From the NCBI GenBank assembly GCA_021464525.1, contig JADRCO010001202.1, positions 1-21,452 of the forward strand: a stretch of DNA of 21,452 bases, in the 5' to 3' direction. Source of the DNA: Rhizophagus sp. LPA8_4_AMF (taxonomy: Eukaryota > Glomeromycota > Glomeromycetes > Glomerales > Glomeraceae). The position numbers and the translations under genes were made by a program. The notes under the pieces were generated by a model, which was not told where the DNA came from, made no database searches, and saw only the letters and a program-made list of their open reading frames with translations. Below are positions 8,751 through 18,222 of the stretch, piece after piece. The stretch's first letter is position 1. Every line of letters begins with the position of its first letter.

Positions 8751-8890
8751 AATAATATATTATAGTACGAGGGGAGAGCAATATCACTTATCATTACATG
8801 GTTAATGGGTGATTCTAAAATTTTGCAGTGGCAAAATTTATAGCCGATCACCCATTAATCCAAGAAAATAAGTCGTACTATAATATTATT
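8751..8890. mobile_element. Foldback element with nested inverted repeats
   Basis: The outer arms are AATAATATATTATAGTACGA (8751-8770) and TCGTACTATAATATTATT (8873-8890). The inner arms are TTAATGGGTGAT (8802-8813) and ATCACCCATTAA (8847-8858), exact complements. Innermost, AAATTTTGC (8818-8826) pairs with GCAAAATTT (8831-8839) around AGTG. Three nested palindromes make this a foldback/MITE-like unit without coding capacity. No target duplication is evident. Confidence 0.7.
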
Positions 8891-9535
8891 ATCGTACGAC
8901 CTGACCATTTTATCAATAGTCTATATAAGTTTATTTTGGCAAATTTTATTTTAATATAGATGAAGACTATTAAAAATTTTAGGAAATACTTTTAATAATT
9001 GTAATATTACTTTAATAACAGTGTTTATTACAAATGAATAACTCCTCCTACTAACAACAATAATAAATAATATACAGTATATGGTTTATCCTGTATAAGC
9101 TTTAATCAATGAAATATCTAAAATTAAAACATGTTATGGTCATATGTAACCGTACGATGATAATTATTATCGTGTATCTTTAAATAAATAAAATATTTCC
9201 ATTATCAATATATATGAAAACAATACACCAAAACTTTCCTCTTTTTTTTGTCAAATTGGTTTTGAATAAATAAGGTTTTGAGAAATTAAAGCAGAAAAAT
9301 TTGTTTATGCAATATTAAACAATTTTTTTTTATAATTGATTTGTAAGCATCTTTAATTTAAATCACGTTTCATTACCGTTACGGTTTTGTATTTTATTGC
9401 TTTTGTCATCGCATTTATATTATATTTAAGCTCTCTAGATTTTAGACAAATTTAATTATAGTCCATTGTTGAAAGAAATTATTTTATATTTACTTCCGAT
9501 ATTCTGGTTATACTCGCTGTATATTTCATATTTTA
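8891..9535. other. Intergenic, no gene recognised
   Basis: AT-rich. ATTATTATCGTACG at about 8885 and a near complement at 9150-9172 might be ends of a further decayed element; the match is short. Confidence 0.4.
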
Positions 9536-9543
9536 TTTCGAGA

Positions 9544-9744
9544 TAGGGTGTCCAGGATGGGTGGTGGTCGCGAATTTTCACGATTTTCAATTTGATTGGA
9601 TGGCTGGATAACCATGTGATTATGATTTTGCTGAAATTCTGGCCAAAATAATTCCGGCTAAAATTATGGTCCGATATTACGTTAATTTTGAAAATCACGC
9701 GCGATTTTTGGGTCATCAACGACAACCCCATCCTGGACACCCTA
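9544..9744. mobile_element. hAT-like MITE, TTTCGAGA target duplication
   Basis: The left end TAGGGTGTCCAGGATGGG is the exact reverse complement of the right end CCCATCCTGGACACCCTA. TTTCGAGA flanks both sides (9536-9543 and 9745-9752), an intact 8-bp target-site duplication. An 8-bp duplication with TAGGGTG-type ends is the hAT pattern (family knowledge). The 201-bp interior has no transposase. The intact ends and duplication suggest a comparatively recent insertion. Confidence 0.85.
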
Positions 9745-9752
9745 TTTCGAGA

Positions 9753-10479
9753 TTAAGTCACATGATATAATTTTAATTGCACAAAATCTATAAATAGTTT
9801 CGAAAATTTGTAAAATTCTAAAGATAGAAATTTCCTTATAGTTAAAATATATCGTTCGCAACTTCGCATGCATGTTTTATTGATTGCGGGATTAGATTTT
9901 ATATATATTAATTTATACTAAAAATGCCTTTTCGCTATTACGCCAACATCCGCCATATTTGTGGCACAGCCAGCTTCCCGCTTTATTATAAGAATCTCCT
10001 TTTTTAATTTAATAATTAAATATAAATTTGTACATTTTTAATCCTAATATTGGGACAAAACGTAAATTTTTTACATCTTACATAAAAAAAAGTTAAATAT
10101 TTATTTATTTTGATACATTAAATAACATGAAGGGATTTACTAGCGTGGGTGGTTAAAAATAAACGTAACTAATCATCTAAAATTATCTCTAGAAGAAAAT
10201 TTATCCAAAAATATGTATCATATGAACTAAAGGCAGCCGCTAATTATTGCTACGTATACTTAACATCTGTCATGTTTATTTATATAAACTGCGATTTTTG
10301 TTATTTTCATTGATTTCAGAAGTACAGTAGGTTCGTTGATTTGAGTATTGAGTAAGTTTGTCATATTGAAAAGATTACAAATCTATTTATAGCTTTTTCG
10401 GCGCTTCGTATAGGCCGAGTCGACCAAGGTTAATTACAGTAATCCGAACTCGAATTTTAATCAAGTCGGGATTTATAAT
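9753..10479. other. Intergenic, no gene recognised
   Basis: AT-rich with no supported coding region. A slightly GC-richer stretch at 9925-9985 (GCCAACATCCGCC) and another at 10398-10440 have no recognisable identity. Confidence 0.45.
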
Positions 10480-11130
10480 TTTAATGACCCGTGAACCGGA
10501 TGACTATAATTAGAGACACTAAATTTTTAATGTCGTCAGCAAATCAATTTAATAATCCAGTTTTAACTTCATTACATGTAATGTCGCATGTGCTTGAAAT
10601 CCTTGTGGATGTGTAGATAAGAATTTGAACATGTTCAGTTTTCTAATCGAATAAATAAAATCATGTTTGCCAATTTTAGTTATGTATTAGTTTTTGATAG
10701 GAGTGTTATCCTGCAGCCGTCGATGATCATTCTTATAACTATTTCCGGTTTAACGTGCGTGTCCTTTTAACTTTTTACATGTTATTTAGTATCTGAAAAA
10801 ATATCAATAATAATTATGCAATTGTAGTTTATTTATAACTTAATAAAAAAATATCAGCATGATGAAAAAGCATGATCCTATTTGGTTGTAGGATAACTAT
10901 TAATAGTGTTCCTCGAATTTTTTAATGACCCATGTTTCGCATGACTTTGATCGATTAGAAACATATTTTTCATTGCTAAATTTTTAATATCAGTAAACTA
11001 ATTTAATAATTCAATTTTAATCTTATTACAAGTAATATCGCATGTGCTTGAAATGTTTGTGGGCGTATAAATAAAAGGATCTGAACCTGTTTATTTAATT
11101 GAATAAAATAAACCAGTTTATTTGATTAAA
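10480..11130 (+). repeat. Diverged direct repeat pair of about 200 bp
   Basis: 10480-10680 and 10920-11130 align over most of their length: both begin TTTAATGACCC, continue with CTAAATTTTTAAT, share AATTTAATAAT, share CGCATGTGCTTGAAAT exactly (10585-10600 and 11039-11054) and end in GAATAAA-rich sequence. Between them sits the inverted MITE copy at 10705-10897. This is an old tandem duplication or a pair of decayed element copies; no coding potential is seen in either. Confidence 0.65.
10705..10897 (-). mobile_element. MITE, copy B of the 194-bp element (inverted)
   Basis: The reverse complement matches 2-195 almost throughout, with about seven differences. Termini are GTTATCCTGCAGCC and GGTTGTAGGATAAC. 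It lies in the spacer of the duplicated segment at 10480-11130. No target duplication is obvious. High identity between the copies suggests recent activity of an unlinked transposase. Confidence 0.85.
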
Positions 11131-11195
11131 AATATTGTGTCACATAACAAATTGGTTATTATTATCTGTTGATTTATTTTATATGAATTAATTTT

Positions 11196-11552
11196 ATATT
11201 CACCCGAGGTGAATTTTACCTTTATTTATATAAATAATTATTAAAGATATAAAATTTTAGTAAAATTTAATAAAGGTGAATTTCACCTTGATTTACATGT
11301 AATACGTTAAATTTTCCAATATTTTATGGTGAAATTCACCAAAGATAAATTTTACCTTAATTTATATAATGTATAAACTGATTTTTTAACAGTTTTATTT
11401 ATTTATCTTATATATAATATTGCATTGAAAATTGTAAATTTTATTTTTTAGTTTTTTTTTAAACTGAAAAAGTCTAGATTTTAATATGATAAAGATGAAT
11501 TTTACCTGAGGTGATTTTATCTCTGGTGAATTTTACCTCTGGTGAGCATAAA
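11196..11552. repeat. GGTGAATTTTACC motif array, possible element
   Basis: Forms of GGTGAATTTTACCT or its complement recur at about 11204, 11274, 11325, 11345, 11494-11510 and 11523-11545, some as full palindromes (GGTGAAATTCACC). The outer parts TTCACCCGAGGT (left) and ACCTCTGGTGA (right) are inverted relatives. This may be a transposon with many subterminal binding sites or a decayed palindrome array. Confidence 0.55.
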
Positions 11553-12314
11553 GATCACTCATTTTATATATATTTTTTTACATAAATTGAGTTTGACCGA
11601 GTTGTCCTATAATCAATTCGTGGGTACTCGAACCGAATTCAAATATTTATCAAACACGCGTAACGGTACACAACCTTTGGATCATAAATTATGATTAAGA
11701 TCACTTGATTGCAGTCATATGCAATACTGCGTTTTTTGTACCTCAATTTTGTCTCATGTGCTATAGCCTAACGCAGTAATTATATTCAGAATTGAATAAT
11801 TTTAAAAATTATGAAGAATTGTCATTTTATATATTGCATCTAAATAAAAAATTATTCAAGTTCAGGATTTTATTAGGTTTCTGTCATTTTTATTTTTACA
11901 ATAAACTTTGAAAAGCGCACAACACTAAATAAAAGAGATGTGCGGCCACTGCGCCCTGTTAATTAGAGGATCAACATACTGCGGTACATCTTAAGATTTC
12001 GATTCACAATTTTCATCTAGACATACATCCCTTTATTTAATTACTTTTATTTTGGAATCACAGTCATCACAAGAAGTAATTTGTTAAATAATAAGTGATA
12101 ATCTTCCTTTAACCTAAACGTGAAATTAAAATAGATCTTATTATGAATAACAGTATAGAAATTATTGCCAAAGTGAAAACCGAATTATGTAAACCTTGAG
12201 AATATGTCAACAAATAACTTGTCAAATTTTGATTCGTTAATTTAATTAGAGTATTCACGTGAAGATATGCAAATGGTCTTCACTTTTAGTTTATAATGAT
12301 CAACATTTTATTAG
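11553..12314. other. Intergenic upstream of gene 3, no gene recognised
   Basis: AT-rich; no supported coding region or clear element. Confidence 0.5.
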
Positions 12315-12342
12315 CGTTACTGCAAACCATAACATATATAAG
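12315..12342 (+). promoter_or_regulatory. Candidate core promoter of gene 3 (CGTTAC + TATATAAG)
   Basis: CGTTAC (12315-12320) is followed 14 bases later by TATATAAG (12335-12342), whose end lies 56 bp before the ATG at 12399. TATATAAG is a good TATA box, and the order matches gene 1. Confidence 0.5.
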
Positions 12343-12361
12343 GATATCCCCATCGAAATTA

Positions 12362-12385
12362 TTTTTTTTTTTTAAAAAAAAAAAA
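12362..12385. repeat. T12A12 perfect palindrome in the gene 3 leader
   Basis: Twelve T followed by twelve A, 13 bp before the start codon and downstream of the TATA box, so it is probably transcribed. In RNA it could form a U-A hairpin close to the start codon; in DNA it could exclude nucleosomes. Its effect is unknown. Confidence 0.8.
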
Positions 12386-12398
12386 GGGGCACGAAAAA

Positions 12399-13019
12399 AT
12401 GAATACGAATACTACTATTACTTCTAATCCAGAAAACAAAGTTTCAATTCAAACTATGCAAAACCATCAAGTTTTTCAATTGAGATTATTCTATCAAGCA
12501 CCAAATGATGATAATTTTTATCATGTAACTTGTAAAACGATTTTGCAAGATTCAGTTTCCTGGAACGATGATGATTATGATTACGAATTTTTTTTCCAAA
12601 GTTATCATGTTACATGCAAATTATTATCGCATTCTTCAATTTTAAATATATTGAATAAGGAAATTTATGGAAGGAATTTCGATTTAAATGACTTCAAACA
12701 AAAATATTTATTATTAACTTCACGACAAAAGTTAAATCTCGAAACAAGCTTAAAGCAGATTCTCCCTTTGTACCTCTCGCAACATCCTATCCTTGACGAA
12801 GGGACGAGACTAGATTACGACAAAAGATTAGATTCTTCTCACGATAAAAATATTGAAAATAACATTATGATGACGCAAGAATATTCAACGGTTAACAGCC
12901 AAAACAATTTCGACAATAACTGGCAACGCAATGATTATAATTCTCAACAAGATGATGAAATTTATACTTATGTCGATCATTCATATGATTTCCCTCAATA
13001 CCCAAATATCCAACAGTAA
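12399..13019 (+). CDS. Gene 3: YHVTCK-motif protein with extended tail, 206 aa
   Basis: The longest and best supported member of the paralogue family in this window; family unknown to me. Layout: T/N/Q-rich N-terminus (1-27), LRLFYQAPNDDN (28-39), FYHVTCK (40-46), acidic DDDYDYEFF (57-65), YHVTCK (69-74), NILNKEIYG (83-91), FDLNDF (94-99), LTSRQKLNLETSLKQ (106-120). Residues 122-206 form a polar tail rich in N, D, Q and Y (for example NSQNNFDNNWQ, YPNIQQ) with no counterpart in genes 1 and 2; it looks disordered. The start is supported by the shared MNT opening and a TATATAAG box upstream. No intron, signal peptide or membrane segment is seen. Role and location are unknown; lack of targeting signals suggests cytosol or nucleus. 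It stands 9.3 kb from its paralogues, with mobile elements between. Confidence 0.8.
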   Translation: MNTNTTITSNPENKVSIQTMQNHQVFQLRLFYQAPNDDNFYHVTCKTILQDSVSWNDDDYDYEFFFQSYHVTCKLLSHSSILNILNKEIYGRNFDLNDFKQKYLLLTSRQKLNLETSLKQILPLYLSQHPILDEGTRLDYDKRLDSSHDKNIENNIMMTQEYSTVNSQNNFDNNWQRNDYNSQQDDEIYTYVDHSYDFPQYPNIQQ

Positions 13020-13685
13020 TAATATTTTGATAACATCACATTTATTTTCAATTTTCGAATTTTTGTTTGCACCTTCTCTTTTCTTTTTTCTTTATTTGCT
13101 TAGGAATTTATTTTTTTAGTAATAACTTTTTTTATGAATACCTTTTTATTTGGTTTTATTACACGTTTTAATAAGTTCAAACGTACGGTATGATAATCTA
13201 TAAATTGGGAACCAATACCGATTTTGGGATTTTCATTATACAGCAAAGTATATAACATGAATTTTTTTAGTAAAAATAAATAAATAAATAAAAATAAATA
13301 AAGTTGTTATTATATAAAAAAATAAAATGGAATATATTCTAAACAATTTTTTTTCGAATTAAAATTAAAAGAATAAAATAAAATATGATTGCTGATATAA
13401 ATAAAATTTTTCAATTTGTGAACACAGTCCACTTTTTTGATCACGTTAATTTCATAGATCATTTAGATGAAATATTTATTAAAATTTAAAGTAGTGATTA
13501 AGAAATCAAATTTACAAGTATGAATAATAATTAGATTTAATATAATTATGGTGAATATAGATTTTATGAATAAAACGTTGGTAGTTAACATATATTGTTT
13601 GATAATGTTGGCCAACAATAAAAAAAGAAAATGTTGTAGCCAATCAGTCAATATATTGAATAATGATCAAAAAACATTTTGGACT
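13020..13685. other. Downstream of gene 3; (AAAT)n tract, no gene
   Basis: T-rich sequence follows the stop. An AAATA/AAAT repeat at 13273-13302 contains several AATAAA strings that could serve as poly(A) signals. Open frames here (12931-13119 plus, 13463-13651 minus) have no support. Confidence 0.5.
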
Positions 13686-13860
13686 AACGCAAACTTATGC
13701 AAATTTATTACGTAAATTTACGCCGCATAACACAAACTACGTAAACTTATGTATTATAGTCTTATATGGAAATAAACATGCAAATTTGTAATAATTACAT
13801 AAATTTATGATGTAAACATATGATGTAACTTTACGCAAATTTTACACAATCTATGACCAA
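13686..13860. repeat. Degenerate short-motif array (ACGTAAATTTACG type)
   Basis: Motifs such as ACGCAAACTTATG, ACGTAAATTTACG, ACGTAAACTTATG, GCAAATTTGTAA and TTTACGCAAATTTTAC follow one another at spacings of roughly 10-14 bp. Many are palindromic or pair with neighbours. No coding potential. Confidence 0.6.
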
Positions 13861-14059
13861 TTTGTATTACATATACTATATATATTAAGTAATAAGCGTA
13901 AAATTTACATGTGTTAATGCTGTATCAAAAATTGCAAATGTAAGATGCACCAATTAGAAAAATTTTTAATATGTAAGGAGGTTTAATTTCTAAAATTGTA
14001 TAGTTCTCATGAAATATAATAAATAAATGCTGCAGTTGTTGCCTTTTTAGTAATCATTC

Positions 14060-14790
14060 TTGTAAGAACGTAAATTAAATATTTAATTTTATTGTATAAA
14101 AAATATTTTAATATTTTATCAATCTGATATTATCTGGTTAACAGTTAAATTTAAATTCAAAAATATATATTAGATTAAATGATCTGCATTATATTTCACA
14201 TCCGTTACGTTTAAAAAATTATCTATATTTTATATTCTTATAGAATTTTCAGTATTTATTATTTATTATAACTTATAAGCATTATTTATTATTAATAATA
14301 AATAATTATTTATTTATATAATTAGAATTTAATACATAAACTAATTTTAGCTTATAATAAACATTTTTTAAACCAAAAATCATTTATATATAATTAATTT
14401 TAAAAATTTTATATATTAAATACATTATATTAAAATCAAATTATATATTAGCATTATATTAGCTGATCTGTCTGATTATATAGTAATAAATTAATAAAAA
14501 ATAAAAAAATCTATTCCAAATATAATATAATCAATTTTTATAATTTGAATCATATTTTAAATTTGTAAATTTTAATAATTATTTTATTAAATTACAATAT
14601 CTTATTTAAATAAAATTTATATTAATAAAAATCAGTTAAATTATATAAATAAAAATTTTGTTAAATTTAATTTCTTTAATATATATATATAAATACTTAT
14701 ATATTTAATATTTATAAATATTTTATAAATATGGTAAAGGTAATAAATGAATTGATTCATTATTTATTAAGTTTTTATTTCACAAAATTT
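14060..14790. other. Extremely AT-rich island
   Basis: Almost pure A and T with rare G or C. It contains a perfect 26-bp palindrome at 14281-14306 (half ATTATTTATTATT) and a TA repeat near 14680. No gene. It might be a boundary, replication-prone or heterochromatic region, but nothing shows this directly. Confidence 0.65.
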
Positions 14791-16049
14791 CATTATATTT
14801 ATTAAATGAAGAACCAGTCTAGTATATGTATCTGTTACATAAATCACGTGAGTATATTTTGTTAGTATCTTATTTGTCACATATTAAATGTCACATGGTA
14901 ATTTTTCTTAGTGTCGCCTAAATTCCTATAACGTTGGTAACGAGCCATGAATCCTTTGATAATAAAAAGGTGATGATCAGCATAACGTTAATCGGCTAAT
15001 GACAAAAAAATTTTTTTATCACCTAACCTAAATTTGGCATGAGGTCGGCCAATTACGTGACAGATTTGCTGAGGGTTTTTAATTTAAATATATAAATTTA
15101 AAGTCAATTCTAAAAATAAATTTTAAATGAAGAGTTGAAAAATATTTTTTCATATTAAATCAATTTAGATTTAGTTTAAACTTAAATTATATTCGCTTCA
15201 AATTCAATTTGAATTTAATTTTAGTGTAACTTATATGGTAGTTATATATAAATGGTCTGAAATCCGCAAATATAAATTAAAAACAAACTAATATTATAGA
15301 TTTAAAAATAGACTAATTGATTATTTTTTTACCAAAAGTACGGTAAAATTTTAAACAATAAAGGCCATCTTTATAAGATCTTAATAATTGAACCCAGAAA
15401 GAATGTAATTTATAAATTTGAAAACTTGTATAATTTGTTACCTATTGATTATAAAAGATGAAAATTAGCTCATTGAATTCGTCACATCAAGATATATTTA
15501 ACGGTAACAATTTCATACCTTTTAAGAATTAATATAAGACAATATATTGATGTTTTTATTACGTGATGTCAGATATTAGCTTTCATTTATCACTAAAATT
15601 ATAGACAGAACTTAAATCTGAATTAATTAAATTTCAACTGGATCAAATATTAAATTTTAACACGTGATACACGATAAGAGCACATGACGCAACTTTTGTA
15701 AATGATGCCCAAAATAAGCATGCTAATATCACACACATCAGTAAAATATTTTAGGTTTAAAAAATAAAAATTAAAGAATTTGAACCGCTATTATGTATAT
15801 AAATTATATGAAATCAAAGGAGTCACACGGAATTAATCGAACTGTATTTGTATTATTGACGTATTGATATACTGTGTTTGCGAGCGAAATTCCTATAAAA
15901 TCGCCACTTACTAGTAGTACTACGTATAATATCATCATTGCCGATCAAGTATTATGACTTTTATTCTGACCGAAATCATTTAATCGAGACATCTCAAAAC
16001 ATATAATTTTATCTTAATAAAAGAAATTTTCGTCCTATAAATAATTAAC
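14791..16049. other. Intergenic, no gene recognised
   Basis: AT-rich. AAGGTGAT near 14969 and ATCACCT near 15019, with A7T7 between them, form a loose inverted pair. No supported coding region. Confidence 0.45.
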
Positions 16050-16104
16050 GTTACACGCGAATCTCGCAAAGAAAAAATATATATGCTGAATCTCACTATA
16101 TATT
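16050..16104 (+). promoter_or_regulatory. Remnant promoter of the broken fourth paralogue
   Basis: CGTTAC (16050-16055) and TATATATT (16097-16104) lie ahead of the ATG at 16158 in the same order as in genes 1 and 3, but further apart (41 bp). It is weak on its own; the paralogue downstream gives it meaning. Confidence 0.3.
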
Positions 16105-16157
16105 TTTCAAACTTTCTCGCTTTACACCTTATTCAAGCCTTAAATAAGTCTGATAAA

Positions 16158-16475
16158 ATGAACTCTGTATGGCACCAAGTAGTATAAGTTTCGTTAGTTT
16201 AAGGAATAGGTTATTTTTATCAATCCAAATGATTCGTTAATTGCGAAAAAGTTTTCATCCAGAAATTATCAGACAATATATTTTTTGACTACGAATTCTT
16301 TACCAAAACTATGATGATGAATGTAGACTATTACCGCATTATTTAATTGTAAAATAAGGAATTTGCAAAATATAAAATGAATTATATGAAATCATTAATA
16401 AATACAGAATATTTGAAAAAAAAAACTTTAAAGGCAAGGTTTCATGTCTATGATACTATGTCGATCATGTCGGTA
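16158..16475 (+). pseudogene. Broken fourth copy of the YHVTCK-motif family
   Basis: The stretch aligns to genes 2 and 3 in order despite several lesions. AGGTTATTTTTATCAA and CAAATGAT (16207-16232) match the GLFYQ/PND coding region; GACTACGAATTCTTT (16288-16302) is the DYEFF box; TATGATGATGAATGTAGACT (16309-16328) and the bases after it read YDDECRLLPHYLIV, against YHVTCKLLSYSLIV in gene 2; ATAAGGAATTT follows where paralogues have AATAAGGAAATTTATGG. The first FYHVTCK is not recognisable, about ten bases are lost before ATAAGG, and a stop follows nine codons after the ATG. CTATGTCGATCATG near 16455 resembles the tail of gene 3 (CTTATGTCGATCATTC), hinting that this copy once carried the long tail. 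It ends about 30 bp before the element at 16506. Confidence 0.68.
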
Positions 16476-16505
16476 GAATGGCTATCGGCAAAATAGTTAT
16501 TCGTT

Positions 16506-16720
16506 ATAGCTGATTCATAATATACGGGACACCCATAATTTTTACTCCATGCCGAGAGAAACTCGGTAAGATTCGGTATAATCACCACTTTGTTCGGACC
16601 AGTGCTCCGAATCTGACAATATAATTTTATCTTATTCTGAACTTTACCGAGTTTTACTGAATGTACCGAGTTGTCTCTCGGTACGTGACTAGGTGTCACG
16701 TAGATTATGAAATCAGCTGT
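16506..16720. mobile_element. ACAGCTGATTTCATAAT element, copy 2
   Basis: The ends ATAGCTGATTCATAAT and ATTATGAAATCAGCTGT match copy 1 at 8413-8584. Further in, CCGAGAGAAACTCGGTA pairs with TACCGAGTTGTCTCTCGG, so the inverted repeats extend well inside. It is 43 bp longer than copy 1, which lacks parts of the centre. Flanks do not form a clear target duplication. A minus-strand open frame over it is not a gene. Confidence 0.75.
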
Positions 16721-17879
16721 AAAATGTTTTCAGAAGATTGTGATATCGGTGAAATGGAAAGTCGGCAATAAGTAAAAAAACAAAAATTTTCAATTTTTCA
16801 CATTCTCTATAAAGAATTTTTCAATCAAATTATGCATGTGAACATCTGATTTAATATGTACATGTTTGTTCGTTTATAATAGCAATCCATGAATTAATTA
16901 AAAATAATGCGCTCTGCTTTGATGGAATAAAAATTTATTGTTCCTTATTGAGGAAGAAAAACTTAAAAAATTATTATAGTCAATGAAAACAGTTTATGCA
17001 GACGGAATGTCGGAATGTAGCGATACATAATTATTCATTAGCGTTAGCTTCGTCAAAATAATTCATGTGATCAGTTATCATGTGATATCACGAATTCACG
17101 ATAGATAATATTTTAATGTATTAGATTAAAAAAATTGTCAAATAAACGTGATTAAAAATAGAAATTTTAATGTCATCAACATTTCAAATTAGAAATTTTA
17201 TTGGTTTATCAACATTAAAATGGGAATTTATTGTTAATCATTTCAAATAGATATTGGAATTAATTTGGAATTAATTCTTGCTGATCATATTGTTTTTTCC
17301 TATATAAATATCCCAATGGTTTCTTTTTATATATAAGCATCGTTTAATTTTTTCAGTAATTTATTTAATCATTTCGCAATTCGATTAAATAAATTCTAGC
17401 ATCTAACACTGGAGAAAAAAATCATCAGAATACATTATTTTAAAATTGTGCGGTAAATATAAATTTTTATTTTAATTTAGTCCTTTGTAACTTTTTCATA
17501 CTTTTCATTATGGAAAATAGCATGTTGAAACAATTTTAATCTGATTAAAATACAAAAGAAAAAAAAAAGAAAGAAAAAAACCTTTGTGTGTTATTTTTTT
17601 TATTCAAGCCAAATCAAAACTTATAAATCCTTACATTGCATATTCTACTTCTTACCATTCCATATATTCAGATTGGATACAAATTTATCGATTTTATACA
17701 ACAAAGTGCTTGGATTAGTTTAACTATAAAATAAGGAATAACGAGTCGCGGGATATTTCTCGGTATTTGACTTCTCTGTATTCTGTATTATGCTTTCTAA
17801 AACTCTTTGAATGCAAAATCAAAGTTGTTTTGAAAACGATCAAATTTTCTTCATAAAAAAGATATGATCGGAAATTGCA
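16721..17879. other. Intergenic, no supported gene
   Basis: AT-rich. A promoter-like CCTATATAAATA (about 17300) is followed by TTTTTTCAG near 17349, which resembles an intron acceptor, but no coding exon can be recognised after it. Confidence 0.4.
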
Positions 17880-18040
17880 GTGATAATGTCCGGTATGTTC
17901 AGAAAACGTCCGTGAAATATTCCGGACACTTTGAAATGTCCGGACATAAAATATTCCGGTCATTTTGAAATGTCCGGATAATTTACCTAAATATGAATAT
18001 TTCGGACATTTAGAAATATCCGGATAACGTGCCGAAATAT
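17880..18040. repeat. TCCGGACA-type palindromic motif array
   Basis: About three degenerate units of 35-45 bp, each of the form AATATT(C/T)CGG(A/T)CA, TTTGAAA or similar, then TGTCCGGA. Each unit is itself an inverted repeat (TCCGGACA around CTTTGAAA around TGTCCGGA). Similar in style to the ATCCG and GGACATGTCC arrays elsewhere in the window. Ends of a transposon are not visible. Confidence 0.65.
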
Positions 18041-18222
18041 AAAATTCCTACATTAACAGGACAGTAAGGACAAATTATAGGCAAATTCATAATTTTAACA
18101 CGTTACTAGATTATCTTAATCTGATTCGTGCATAAAATAATGGTGAATAATTAAAAATGTATAAACGAATGAAATAATTGTATGGTAAAATATGAAAAGG
18201 TAAACTTATAATCCGAATTGAG

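Noticed and set aside
8480..8851. Two open frames around 8.5-8.85 kb
   Set aside because: They run through the MITE at 8413-8584 and the foldback at 8751-8890.
9456..9740. Minus-strand open frame of 94 codons
   Set aside because: It lies almost entirely within the hAT-like MITE, including its terminal repeat.
12931..13119. Plus-strand open frame overlapping the end of gene 3
   Set aside because: Out-of-frame shadow of the gene 3 tail and the T-rich downstream sequence.
16448..16699. Minus-strand open frame of 83 codons
   Set aside because: It translates the inverted repeats of the element at 16506-16720.
17290..17460. Promoter plus intron of an unseen gene
   Set aside because: TATA-like box and TTTTTTCAG are present, but no coding exon with recognisable protein follows.
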